A stretch of DNA of 46,434 bases from Aliarcobacter sp. (GTDB lineage: Bacteria; Campylobacterota; Campylobacteria; Campylobacterales; Arcobacteraceae): NCBI GenBank assembly GCA_017995775.1, contig JAGOIF010000009.1, positions 1 to 46,434 on the forward strand. The letters run 5' to 3'. A program made the position numbers and the translations under genes. Under the pieces are notes generated by a model. That model saw only the letters and a list, made by a program, of their open reading frames with translations. It was not told the origin of the DNA and made no database searches. Every line of letters starts with the position of its first letter. Position 1 is the first letter of the stretch. Positions 1 through 9,171 of this stretch are shown in pieces.

Positions 1-1507
1 AGTTTACAGCTCTTAATTTTTCTTTTGTATCTTCATTTACAGCTTTTATTTCCATAACTTTTGTAAGTTGCGTTACAGTTGTATTTAATGGTTCTAAAAT
101 TATTTTTGGATAAATACCTAAACCAATGATTAATATAACTAAAGAAAATAAAGCAAAAAGCTCTCTACCAAAAATATCTTTCATTGATGCATTTTCAGGT
201 TTTGTTAATTTTCCAAAGAATGTTCTTTTGTACATAGCTAACATATAAACAACACTTAATACAATTGTTAAAGATGCAATAAAAGTTAAGATTGGAGAAT
301 ATTTAAAGAATCCTAATAGTGATAAAAATTCACCAATAAATCCAACAGTTAAAGGTAATCCAACAGAAGCAAATAATACAACTGCATAAACAAAAGCGAA
401 CATTGGCATATTTTTAGCTAATCCACCAAACTCTTTTATCATCTTTGTTTTTCGTCTATCGTATAACACTCCAACACTCATAAATAGTGCTCCTGAAACA
501 ACCCCATGTCCAATCATTAAATAAACTGCTCCTGCTATTCCTTCAACGTTTAAAGCAAATACTCCAAGAGTAATAACTCCCATATGAGAAATAGAAGAGT
601 ATGCAATCATTTGTTTCATATCTTCTTGGGCATAAGCAAGCATTGCTGTATAAATAATTGCAATAAGTCCAAGAGTTGCCATGAATCCTACAAAATATAC
701 ACTTGCATCTGGAAATAATGGAAGTGAAAATCTAATAAATCCATAAGTTTCCATTTTTAATAAAACCGCGGCTAGAATAATAGAACCAATGGTTGGTGCT
801 TGTCCATGTGCTATTGGTAACCATGTATGAAATGGAAACATAGGAACTTTTACAGCAAATCCGAAGAAAAATGCAATAAATAACCAAAGTTGTAAATCAA
901 AAGGAAGAACAACACTATTCCAATCAAATAAACTAAAACTCCAAACACCTGTTGTTTCATGATACACATATCCAAAATACAACATACCAATAAGCATAAT
1001 TAATGAACCCATGAATGTATATAAAAAGAATTTAATAGCAGCATAGAATCTTCTTTCCGCTCCCCAAAATCCAATAATATAAAACATAGGAATAAGAGTT
1101 AATTCCCAAAAGATATAAAATAAAATTACATCTAAAGAAACGAAAACTCCAACCATTGTCATTTCTAAATAAAGCATAGTAATAATTAAGTTTTTAACAT
1201 CTTTTGTTTCAGTAAGACCAATTAATGCAATCATCGTCATAAATGTAATCATAATAATTAAAAATAAAGAGACACCATCTACACCAACTAAGTAATTAAT
1301 CCCATAAGAACTAATAAGAGGAAGCGATTGAACAAACTGAATTCCAGCAAGACTTGTATCAAAGTAATACCATAGAAGAAGCGATAATACAAACTCAACT
1401 ACAGTAACAACTACTCCAAACTGTCTCATTGAATCTTTGTGAATCAAAAATCCAACAGTAGCTGCAACTGCTGGGAAAAATATCAGCATTGATAAAATAT
1501 TTTCCAT
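1..1507 (-). CDS. nuoM: NADH-quinone oxidoreductase subunit M (complex I), 3' end cut by window edge
   Basis: NuoM is one of the three antiporter-like, proton-pumping membrane subunits of complex I. The frame is open from ATG at 1507 to the window start, giving 502 codons, so nearly the whole usual length of about 500 residues is present and only the extreme C-terminus and stop are missing. The translation is very hydrophobic and carries the family segment HTWLPIAHGQAPTIGSIIL (about 670-730 bases from the start codon) and a later MIGHGVVSGALF stretch. It is the last nuo gene seen. It follows nuoL by 12 bases in the same operon, and nuoN would be expected next, outside the window. Identity is secure from the motifs and position. 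Confidence 0.96.
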   Translation of the reverse strand, partial: MENILSMLIFFPAVAATVGFLIHKDSMRQFGVVVTVVEFVLSLLLWYYFDTSLAGIQFVQSLPLISSYGINYLVGVDGVSLFLIIMITFMTMIALIGLTETKDVKNLIITMLYLEMTMVGVFVSLDVILFYIFWELTLIPMFYIIGFWGAERRFYAAIKFFLYTFMGSLIMLIGMLYFGYVYHETTGVWSFSLFDWNSVVLPFDLQLWLFIAFFFGFAVKVPMFPFHTWLPIAHGQAPTIGSIILAAVLLKMETYGFIRFSLPLFPDASVYFVGFMATLGLIAIIYTAMLAYAQEDMKQMIAYSSISHMGVITLGVFALNVEGIAGAVYLMIGHGVVSGALFMSVGVLYDRRKTKMIKEFGGLAKNMPMFAFVYAVVLFASVGLPLTVGFIGEFLSLLGFFKYSPILTFIASLTIVLSVVYMLAMYKRTFFGKLTKPENASMKDIFGRELFALFSLVILIIGLGIYPKIILEPLNTTVTQLTKVMEIKAVNEDTKEKLRAVN

Positions 1508-1519
1508 TTACATAACCCC

Positions 1520-3379
1520 TTAAAGTACTGATAAAACTAAGGCAAAAACTAATCCTAAGATTAGACCAAATACCATTAGTCTCAGTGATGATGATAGATT
1601 ACCAGTTTGAATAGGTCTAACTTTTACACCTAGTTTATTAACTAAGTGTGCTAAACCATCAATTGATGCATCAATTAATTTAACTTCTACTACTTCCCAC
1701 ATCCATACAGATATTGCATAATATGGTTTTGAAATAAAGTTTTCATAAAATTTTGGAATAAAGTATTGATTACTCAATAATTTATAAATTGCTGTGTCTT
1801 CCCAAGATTTACTAAATCCACCATTTTTATATTTAAATACAGCAACTGCAATACCAAATATAGCAACAGCACTTGTTATTAAAATTAGAATCCATGCTGT
1901 TGAATGATTAAGATTTGAAGCTTCCCATGTTGGAAGAACTTTAGTTACAAACTCAACAAATGAGTGTTCGAACCAACCAGCGATTACTGCTAAAATAGCA
2001 AGTGGAATCATTGCAGCTATTACAAAGTTTTTAGCTTCATGGGGATGGAATTCTTCATTTGAATAATTTTGTTCACCAAAGAAAATTTTCATTACAAGTC
2101 TAAATGAATAAAATGCAGTTAAACCAGCAGTTATCCATAAAATTGCCCATAAATAAACAGCATCAGCATTAAATGCCGCTTCTAAAATCTTATCTTTTGA
2201 AAAGAATCCAGCAAGTGGGAAGATTCCTGCAAGTGCTAATGAAGCAAGGGTCATAATAATCGAAGTTGCTTTCATTTTTTTATGAAGTCCACCCATTTTT
2301 CTAATATCTAATTCATCATCCATAGCATGCATAACGTTTCCAGCACCTAAGAATAAAACTGATTTAAAAAATGCATGGGTTGCAAGGTGAAATAAAGCTA
2401 CCCAATAAGCTCCAAGTCCAGCGGCTACGAACATATATCCTAATTGTGATAGAGTTGAGTATGCAATAATTCTTTTCATATCATTATTTACTAATGCCAT
2501 TGAAGCTGCAAAAATAGCTACAAATGCTCCAAGAGCAGCTATGGCATATCCAACTTCAGGAACAAGTGTATAAAGTTCATTTGATCTTATTACTAAGTAA
2601 ACTCCAGCTGTTACCATCGTTGCTGCATGAATTAGTGCTGATACTGGAGTTGGTCCTTCCATCGCGTCTGCAAGCCATGTATGAAGTGGAAATTGAGCTG
2701 ATTTTCCCATAGCTCCAAGAAATAATAATCCTGCAATCCAAACTAAAGTACTATTTTCTAAAGTTGAAATTTGTGCAAATACAATATCGTATTGTAAGCT
2801 TCCAATATTCCAATATATTAAGAACATTCCAAGAAGTAAACCTAAGTCTCCAACTCTATTCATAATAAAAGCTTCATTAGCAGCCCATGTTGCTGATTCT
2901 TTATGATACCAAAATCCGATTAGTAACCAAGAACATACTCCAACACCTTCCCATCCTATAAATAAAACAGCAAAGTTATCAGACATTACTAATACCATCA
3001 TTGAAAATACGAATGCAGAAAGATAAGAGAAATATCTATTAAATCCATCATCATGTTCCATATATCCAATAGAATGAATATGAACCATCGTTGAAACAAC
3101 TGTTACAACTGTCATCATAACAACACTTACTTGATCTACTACGAATCCAAAAGGAATATTTAAATTTCCAATTACAATCCAATCAAATAAATTTACATGT
3201 AAAGTAGTATCAGTTGTGTAAACAAAATGAAGTAAATTCAAAGACGCATACATAGAAACAGCTAACATAAAAGATGTGAACCATCCTGTAAATGCAGTTT
3301 TATTTTGAGTTGAAAATAGTGCGGCTACAAGTGAGCCAACAAGTGGTGCAAAAAGGGCTATATATATAAATTTTTCCAT
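1520..3379 (-). CDS. nuoL: NADH-quinone oxidoreductase subunit L
   Basis: NuoL is the distal antiporter-like proton-pumping subunit of complex I, with the long lateral helix at its C-terminus. The 619-residue product has the usual family length and many membrane segments. It carries the conserved stretches FIGWEGVGVCSWLLIGFW near residue 140 and HTWLADAMEGPTPVSALIHA near residue 235, followed by the MVTAGVYL motif. The C-terminal region (about 540-600) is amphipathic, as expected of the lateral helix. ATG at 3379 is only 3 bases after the nuoK stop, so the two are probably translated from one message. Nothing is unusual in length or motifs. Confidence 0.97.
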   Translation of the reverse strand: MEKFIYIALFAPLVGSLVAALFSTQNKTAFTGWFTSFMLAVSMYASLNLLHFVYTTDTTLHVNLFDWIVIGNLNIPFGFVVDQVSVVMMTVVTVVSTMVHIHSIGYMEHDDGFNRYFSYLSAFVFSMMVLVMSDNFAVLFIGWEGVGVCSWLLIGFWYHKESATWAANEAFIMNRVGDLGLLLGMFLIYWNIGSLQYDIVFAQISTLENSTLVWIAGLLFLGAMGKSAQFPLHTWLADAMEGPTPVSALIHAATMVTAGVYLVIRSNELYTLVPEVGYAIAALGAFVAIFAASMALVNNDMKRIIAYSTLSQLGYMFVAAGLGAYWVALFHLATHAFFKSVLFLGAGNVMHAMDDELDIRKMGGLHKKMKATSIIMTLASLALAGIFPLAGFFSKDKILEAAFNADAVYLWAILWITAGLTAFYSFRLVMKIFFGEQNYSNEEFHPHEAKNFVIAAMIPLAILAVIAGWFEHSFVEFVTKVLPTWEASNLNHSTAWILILITSAVAIFGIAVAVFKYKNGGFSKSWEDTAIYKLLSNQYFIPKFYENFISKPYYAISVWMWEVVEVKLIDASIDGLAHLVNKLGVKVRPIQTGNLSSSLRLMVFGLILGLVFALVLSVL

Positions 3380-3382
3380 TTA

Positions 3383-3682
3383 TTAGCCTTTCATCATCGA
3401 AATATCATCAAGATTTATAGAACCTGTTCTTTTGTACCATAAAATCAATAATCCAAGTCCAATAGCAACTTCACTCGCTGCAACTGCTATAATAAAAAAA
3501 GCAAAAATTTGACCTGATAAATCTCCATGAAACTTAGAAATTGCTGCAAGTCCAACATTTACAGAATTTAGCATGATTTCAGTTGAGAAAAAAAGCATTA
3601 AAACATTTTTTCTTTTTAAAACACCTACTAATCCTATACAAAATAGAATTGTAGATAATATTAAATAAGCATTAAGTGTCAT
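3383..3682 (-). CDS. nuoK: NADH-quinone oxidoreductase subunit K
   Basis: NuoK is a small three-helix membrane subunit of complex I that takes part in the proton channel next to NuoJ. The product has 99 residues, the normal family size. It shows the conserved helix with FFSTEIMLNSVNVGLAAI (about residues 31-48), where the glutamate is the key membrane-buried carboxylate, and a second conserved glutamate in AASEVAIGLGLLIL. The start overlaps the nuoJ stop by 4 bases, which suggests translational coupling. Confidence 0.97.
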   Translation of the reverse strand: MTLNAYLILSTILFCIGLVGVLKRKNVLMLFFSTEIMLNSVNVGLAAISKFHGDLSGQIFAFFIIAVAASEVAIGLGLLILWYKRTGSINLDDISMMKG

Positions 3683-4257
3683 TTATCATCCTTTTTAAGA
3701 GCATCAAGCCTAATCTTCTCATCAATTTCATCCTCTTTCATCTCTGAATATGATTCATTCATCTTTTTACCTGCAAGTACAATCCCACCAATCATTGCAA
3801 CTAAAAGCATGATTGCAGCCACTTCAAAAGGAACTAGATATTTTGTAAATAATACAAGTCCAATATCAGCAGTATTTCCATAACTTGGATGAACTGGATA
3901 ATTTACTTGTGCTGTTTCTCCAATAACTGGAGCAATAAGCACAACTACAACAATTAATGCCACCATTCCTGAAAGTAAAAATACTAATCTTGGATTTTTT
4001 ATTTTTTCTTTAACCTCAGATAATGAATCAAAAAACATCATTCCAAAGGCATATAAAGACATAACAGCACCTGTATAAACTACTATTTGAACAGCACCTA
4101 AAAAGTCTGCGTCTAATAAAAAGAAAAATGCTGAAATAAAAATCATTCCAGCAGCTAGGGAACTTAATGCATATAATGCATTATTTGTTAACACTGTAAT
4201 ACTAAACATACTAATAGTTAAAACAGAAAATATAATAAAAGCTACAATTTCAAACAT
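3679..4257 (-). CDS. nuoJ: NADH-quinone oxidoreductase subunit J
   Basis: NuoJ is a five-helix membrane subunit of complex I that helps link quinone-site events to the antiporter subunits. The 192-residue product shows five hydrophobic segments and the family-typical FLGAVQIVVYTGAVMSLYAFGMMF stretch (about residues 52-75; YTGAVM is the diagnostic part). A charged C-terminal tail of about 25 residues, rich in Lys, Asp and Glu, follows the last helix. It lies between nuoI (9 bases upstream) and nuoK (4-base overlap). Confidence 0.96.
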   Translation of the reverse strand: MFEIVAFIIFSVLTISMFSITVLTNNALYALSSLAAGMIFISAFFFLLDADFLGAVQIVVYTGAVMSLYAFGMMFFDSLSEVKEKIKNPRLVFLLSGMVALIVVVVLIAPVIGETAQVNYPVHPSYGNTADIGLVLFTKYLVPFEVAAIMLLVAMIGGIVLAGKKMNESYSEMKEDEIDEKIRLDALKKDDK

Positions 4258-4266
4258 TCAATCTCC

Positions 4267-4887
4267 TTAGTATGATAACGGTGTTTTTTTGATTTTTTTA
4301 TCAGCATCGCTTGAAACAGAACCATAACCATCAAATTCCAATTGAGCACCAAGACCATTTGCACTTGTTAAAATATCTTCTTTTAGTGAAAAATGAGCTC
4401 TTTGCTCACTTGCATTTTCGTATCTTCCACCATGAACGATTGCTAGTTCTGGACAAACCTCAGCACAATATCCACAGAAAATACATCTTCCCATATTTAT
4501 TGTATATTCCATAACTTCTTTTCTAGAATTTTCATCAATTCTAGTTTCCATTCGAATACAGTTTGCTATACAGATTTTTTCACAAAGACCACATCCTATA
4601 CATCTTTCTTCTCCAGATTCTAAAAGTCTTAGAAGTTTATGTACTGCTCTATATCTTGGACCAATTGGTAGTTTTTCTTTTGGATATTGAACCGTAGCCA
4701 TTTCATTTTTGAATAATGCTCTGTACATTATTCCAAAAGTGATTCTTAATCCTGTAAAAAGTTCACCTTTTACAGATCTTGTTGCTACTTGTTTGAAAGC
4801 TTCCCAAGATGTTTTTGGATAATTATCTTCTTGTATACAAACATAATCTTCTGATATATTTCTATTTTTAAATTCTTTTAATTCCAT
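4267..4887 (-). CDS. nuoI: NADH-quinone oxidoreductase subunit I (2x[4Fe-4S])
   Basis: NuoI is the peripheral-arm ferredoxin-like subunit that carries clusters N6a and N6b and passes electrons from NuoG towards NuoB. The 206-residue product has two complete cysteine motifs: C96, C99, C102, C106 in CIGCGLCEKIC and C135, C138, C141, C145 in CIFCGYCAEVCP. An N-terminal amphipathic region precedes them (LFTGLRITFGIMYRALF), as in the family. The C-terminal part after residue 160 is a low-conservation tail. It sits between nuoH and nuoJ with 9-base gaps on each side. Confidence 0.97.
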   Translation of the reverse strand: MELKEFKNRNISEDYVCIQEDNYPKTSWEAFKQVATRSVKGELFTGLRITFGIMYRALFKNEMATVQYPKEKLPIGPRYRAVHKLLRLLESGEERCIGCGLCEKICIANCIRMETRIDENSRKEVMEYTINMGRCIFCGYCAEVCPELAIVHGGRYENASEQRAHFSLKEDILTSANGLGAQLEFDGYGSVSSDADKKIKKTPLSY

Positions 4888-4896
4888 AATTATCTC

Positions 4897-5889
4897 CTAG
4901 AACATCATCACAAAACCAGTAACTAAAACATTTAGTACTGCAAGTGGCATTAATATTTTCCAACATAACCACATTAATTGATCAGGTCTAATATGTGGCC
5001 AAGAAGCTCTTGTCCATAAAAAAACAAAAATCAAAAACATAACTTTTAAAACAATTGCAATTCCACCTGGAATAAACCATAAAGGATTAAATCCACCTAA
5101 GAATATAAGTGAAATTAAAAATGAAATTGTAAAAAGATTTGCATATTCTCCAATAAAGAACATTCCCCATCTCATACCTGAATACTCAGTTGCATATCCA
5201 GCAACTAATTCAGCTTCATGCTCTAAAAGGTCAAATGGAGTTCTATTAGTCTCTGCAAATCCAGCAATTGTAAACAGTAAAAATGCCAATGGTTGTGACC
5301 ATACAATCCAATCAGTAAATCCACCTGATTGATAGTTATTAATATCTATTAAAGATAAACTTCCTACCATCATAAGTGGAGCTAAAAGCGAAAGTCCTGA
5401 TACCACTTCATAAGATAAAAGTTGAATGGCAGTTCTTGCACCTCCAAGTAATGCCCATTTATTTGCACTACTCATTCCTCCAAGTAATGGTCCATAAAGT
5501 CCAACTGCACCAACAGACATAACAAATAAAACCCCAACGTTAACATCACTTATAATTGGTCGAACCGTATATCCGAACATCTCAAATTCAGGAAAAAATG
5601 GAACAGCACTCATAGCAATAAATGCAGTTGCTGCAGTTATAAGTGGAGCTACCATAAAGATTGGTTTATTTGCATTTGCTGGAATAAAATCTTCTTTTGT
5701 AAATAATTTTATACCATCAGCAGCAATTTGTAATAATCCATAAGGTCCTACATTCATAGGTCCTAGTCTTCTTTGCATAAATGCTAATATTTTTCTTTCA
5801 ATATATGTTGTAAATCCTGCAAGTGCTGAAAAAACAGCTAAAACGAGTACAACTTTTACTATTGTTTCTATAATAATACTTGTTTCCAT
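4897..5889 (-). CDS. nuoH: NADH-quinone oxidoreductase subunit H
   Basis: NuoH is the membrane subunit that forms part of the quinone chamber and joins the peripheral and membrane arms of complex I. The 330-residue product has the usual length and about eight to nine hydrophobic segments. It contains the conserved loop after the first helix (YIERKILAFMQRRLGPMNVG), the LQIAADGIKLFTKED motif and the acidic loop NRTPFDLLEHEAELVAGYATEY. The start codon lies one base beyond the nuoG stop. Confidence 0.97.
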   Translation of the reverse strand: METSIIIETIVKVVLVLAVFSALAGFTTYIERKILAFMQRRLGPMNVGPYGLLQIAADGIKLFTKEDFIPANANKPIFMVAPLITAATAFIAMSAVPFFPEFEMFGYTVRPIISDVNVGVLFVMSVGAVGLYGPLLGGMSSANKWALLGGARTAIQLLSYEVVSGLSLLAPLMMVGSLSLIDINNYQSGGFTDWIVWSQPLAFLLFTIAGFAETNRTPFDLLEHEAELVAGYATEYSGMRWGMFFIGEYANLFTISFLISLIFLGGFNPLWFIPGGIAIVLKVMFLIFVFLWTRASWPHIRPDQLMWLCWKILMPLAVLNVLVTGFVMMF

Positions 5890-5890
5890 A

Positions 5891-8365
5891 TTATGCCTTT
5901 GCTACTTTTGCTTTATTAAATCTATATGTATTAAATAAAACATTTGATAAAGAGTTTTTCATAAATGTAGAAACATAAGCAATATTTCCAGCTATTTGAA
6001 CATCAAGATATGCATTTAATTGTAATTCTTGATTATTTGCATTTACTTTTACTTTATCACCTTTTTGTAATTCAAGTTTTTCAAAAGCAGCTTTTGAGAA
6101 GAAAATTCCATCTTGTAGATTTTCTTTAAACTCATGTGCTATTGCTGTAAATTCATTAAATTGATTTATTGGATTTGCTTTATAAATAAAAATCTCATCT
6201 TGCTCTAATACAATTTTTTCAATATTGATTTCTTTTACATTATCATCTGTTGGTACTTCATAAGATTGTATATCATAACCTCTATACTCAACTTGGTCAT
6301 TTCCAAACTTATTTTCTAAGTTATCAAAGTCAATTGCCTTATAACCTTTTTCAATTGGAAGTTTTGAAGTGTATTCAATAGTGTGTTCAATATCTGTATT
6401 TAATACTTCATTTGCAATTTCATTTAATGTATATCCATTAAAAGCAAGTGCTGCATTTGTAGGAATTACTTTTTTATCAATATTTGTAAAAGTTCCTTCT
6501 TGTTGGTTTAATGCTGGCATATCAAGATTTCCATCACCAAGTGCTGATAATTCAAAATCTGCTTTTACATTGTATCCAACACTATATCCATCAATTTCAC
6601 TTGAAAGTGTACAGATTTGTGAAACACCTAAAGTATTTGTTTGTGTTGGGATTATTACTACATTAAATTCTGTATATCTATCTATTATTCCACAAAGTTT
6701 TGCAAGGTTTTCACTATTTGGATGAGTTATTAAATCTTCTCCAACCATTAAAGAATATGTATCTTTTTTAGCAAGCATATCATTTAATAATTCTAAGAAT
6801 TTTTCATCTTTTCCAAAATCTTCAACAAGTGTTGTGTACTCATAAGATACTTCTGTTGTAACATTTTTTGAAACAACTTTTTTAACTTCTTTTTCTTCAC
6901 CTGTTTCTTCATCAACTACAATTTCAACAACATTTTCTTTTACAACTTCTGTAAGAGTTTTTGTTCTTGTTTGTGTAAATGAATCAATATATGATTTAAT
7001 ATCAGCAGGTAAATCTTTTGCAAATTTATATAATATGAAATATAAAATTGATTCTTCAACAAGTGCATCGTGATAGATAAACTCAGTTGTTTTACCTTTT
7101 TTTCCTATTTTTTCCATAACTGGATCTGCTATTGGATGAAAGTATAAACCTGCACCTTTATTCATAATAACAGAGTTATTAAATGCATATCTAGCATTTG
7201 GTAAATCTGATTTTAAATAAGACCCAACAGATATTACAAAGTTTGAATCATGAACTTCTCTTAGTTTTGATGAATATAGTGTTTTTCCAGATGTTTTAGA
7301 ATAGTTCTTTAAAAATTCTTTATATCTTCTAGCATCTTCATTTACAAGTTTAGCTTTTGTATGATCTGCTAGTTTTTGTAAAATCATCGCTTCTTCATTT
7401 GTAATAAATGAATTAAATTTAATATTCTTAGCTTTTTTAAAAGCTTCAATAGCTTCTTTAAAAGCTTTTGTATCTTTATGTTCTACTTTGTTTTCAAAAT
7501 CATAGGCAAATCTTCCTGAACCATTTACAGTTGAAAAATGTGGTTCATTTGTAACTCTATAGATTTTTTTAGTAGCGTGTTTATCAATTGACTGATGTTT
7601 GATTTCATAGTACATAAAAGCACAATCACTTGAGTGAGGATTTGCAGCTGGTATTTTTTTAAGTTCCCAAGCATTTGAAGTATATTGAAAATCGTGGGAA
7701 ACCAATGCACCAACTGGACATGCTGAAATACATTCACCACAGTTTGTACAGGCATCTGCATCATAACCAATAAGTGATTTATTAAGTTTATTCCACATTG
7801 CATATGCATCTTTTGGCATATCATCTTTAAATACTTTATCAATATTATCAGAATCTCTTTTTACAGTACTAAGAGCATTTGATCCAACCATATCACCACA
7901 TACAGTTACACATCTTTCACATACAATACAAAGTGCTGGATCATAATTCATAACTCCCCAGTGTTGAGTAGGTCTATGAATATCTTTTATACTATAACTT
8001 TGAGAATCTACTTTCATATACAAAGAGTAGTTTTGCAATTCACACTCACCACTTTGATCACAAACACCACATTGTAATGGATGATTTACATCGTAAACTT
8101 CCATAATCGCTCGTCTTTCTGTCTCAATAGAAGGAGTAACCGTTTTTATATTCATATCTGGTTTTATTTTTGTATTACAACCATATACTTGTTTTCCATC
8201 AGCTTCAACTAAACACAATCTACAGGCAAGTGTTGGTGAACATCTTGTTAAATAACAAACAGCAGGAACAAATACATCATTTGCTCGTGCCACATTTAAT
8301 ATAGATTCGCCCTCTTTTGCTTGAACAGATTTTCCATCAATTGTTAGTGTAATCATTTCACTCAT
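5891..8365 (-). CDS. nuoG: NADH-quinone oxidoreductase subunit G (iron-sulfur, molybdopterin-fold)
   Basis: NuoG is the large peripheral-arm iron-sulfur subunit of complex I. The 824-residue product begins with a [2Fe-2S] domain (C37, C48, C51, C63). The His/Cys site follows (H95, C99, C102, C108), then two CxxCxxCxxxC motifs (C146-C156 and C206-C216). Residues from about 370 onward form a degenerate molybdopterin-oxidoreductase-like region. Residues about 465-512 are a repetitive insert rich in Val, Glu and Lys that looks like a surface loop. The C-terminal half resembles the product of the next upstream gene (8365-9171). The start overlaps that gene's stop by one base. In related Campylobacterota NuoG is present although NuoE and NuoF are not. 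Confidence 0.96.
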   Translation of the reverse strand: MSEMITLTIDGKSVQAKEGESILNVARANDVFVPAVCYLTRCSPTLACRLCLVEADGKQVYGCNTKIKPDMNIKTVTPSIETERRAIMEVYDVNHPLQCGVCDQSGECELQNYSLYMKVDSQSYSIKDIHRPTQHWGVMNYDPALCIVCERCVTVCGDMVGSNALSTVKRDSDNIDKVFKDDMPKDAYAMWNKLNKSLIGYDADACTNCGECISACPVGALVSHDFQYTSNAWELKKIPAANPHSSDCAFMYYEIKHQSIDKHATKKIYRVTNEPHFSTVNGSGRFAYDFENKVEHKDTKAFKEAIEAFKKAKNIKFNSFITNEEAMILQKLADHTKAKLVNEDARRYKEFLKNYSKTSGKTLYSSKLREVHDSNFVISVGSYLKSDLPNARYAFNNSVIMNKGAGLYFHPIADPVMEKIGKKGKTTEFIYHDALVEESILYFILYKFAKDLPADIKSYIDSFTQTRTKTLTEVVKENVVEIVVDEETGEEKEVKKVVSKNVTTEVSYEYTTLVEDFGKDEKFLELLNDMLAKKDTYSLMVGEDLITHPNSENLAKLCGIIDRYTEFNVVIIPTQTNTLGVSQICTLSSEIDGYSVGYNVKADFELSALGDGNLDMPALNQQEGTFTNIDKKVIPTNAALAFNGYTLNEIANEVLNTDIEHTIEYTSKLPIEKGYKAIDFDNLENKFGNDQVEYRGYDIQSYEVPTDDNVKEINIEKIVLEQDEIFIYKANPINQFNEFTAIAHEFKENLQDGIFFSKAAFEKLELQKGDKVKVNANNQELQLNAYLDVQIAGNIAYVSTFMKNSLSNVLFNTYRFNKAKVAKA

Positions 8366-9171
8366 TATACTTCAACCTTTTCAATCTTTACTTGTTTATA
8401 TTTATAACCATTAAAAATATCATCACTGTTTTTTGTTTTTAAAATTGCAATGGTTCCATATAGATTTTCATCTATTTTTAGAGTTCTTTTAATTTTTTCT
8501 TTATTAAAAGCTATATATATTTCATCATTATTTGCAACCTTTGCAATATTTGCAAAAGTCTTACTTGCAATTAATTCATCATTGTTTTTTTCATCAACTA
8601 GTTTATAAATTAATGTTCCATTAAAAGATTTCAACTCTTCAATTTCTTCTAAATCAAAGCTTGTACATGAATTAATTTTATTCTCTAAATCTTCATTTAA
8701 TACAAGTATTTCAAAACTTGTATATTTTTTAATTAGTGCCAAAAGCTTAATTATATTTTCGATTTTTTCATGCCCAACTAAATCATCTCCAACAATTAAA
8801 ACCTTGTTTTTAGAATTTTTATAGTTTTCATATGATTCTTCAAACTCTTCTTCTCCTGCTGAACTTTCAGCTGAGATATAACCTAAATCAAGGTTATTTA
8901 TAAAAGCTCTTGTTTTTTCATCACACTCTTTTACAAAAGTATCTAAAAGTAAAGTACAAATTCCTTCTTCACTTCCTACTTCGTATTTTATAAATTGTTT
9001 GTAATAATCTTTTAATTCAACATTATCAATTGGGTGCATATATGTAAATATTGCACTATTTTTATTAATAGCTTCAATTATGCTACTTTTTATACTATCT
9101 TTGTCACATGCAAACATTGAGCCAAAAGATAGAATAAAATCACTTTTTAATATAATTTCTTTTTTACTCAT
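8365..9171 (-). CDS. NuoF-position subunit of Campylobacterota complex I (Cj1574c/HP1265 type), NuoG C-terminal-like
   Basis: This gene occupies the nuoF place but has no FMN/NADH-binding glycine motif and no cysteine cluster. From position and size (268 residues) it matches the family represented by Cj1574c and HP1265, which are needed for complex I fed by a non-NADH donor. The sequence resembles the C-terminal half of NuoG in this operon: SDFILSFGSMF (10-20) matches SNFVISVGSYL (374-384), YMHPI (44-48) matches YFHPI, and residues 123-159 align without gaps to NuoG 537-573 with 14 of 37 identical. I chose ATG 9171 (MSKKEI) over ATG 9189 because AAGGGA lies about 8 bases before it. It overlaps the preceding stop by 8 bases. 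An acidic stretch occurs at residues 100-117. Confidence 0.85.
   Translation of the reverse strand: MSKKEIILKSDFILSFGSMFACDKDSIKSSIIEAINKNSAIFTYMHPIDNVELKDYYKQFIKYEVGSEEGICTLLLDTFVKECDEKTRAFINNLDLGYISAESSAGEEEFEESYENYKNSKNKVLIVGDDLVGHEKIENIIKLLALIKKYTSFEILVLNEDLENKINSCTSFDLEEIEELKSFNGTLIYKLVDEKNNDELIASKTFANIAKVANNDEIYIAFNKEKIKRTLKIDENLYGTIAILKTKNSDDIFNGYKYKQVKIEKVEV

Noticed and set aside
6369-6725. 118-codon plus-strand frame opposite nuoG
   Set aside because: It is a shadow of nuoG codon use, with no ribosome-binding site or protein-like motif. The same applies to the other antisense frames over nuo, lpxA, clpX, mreB and dnaE.
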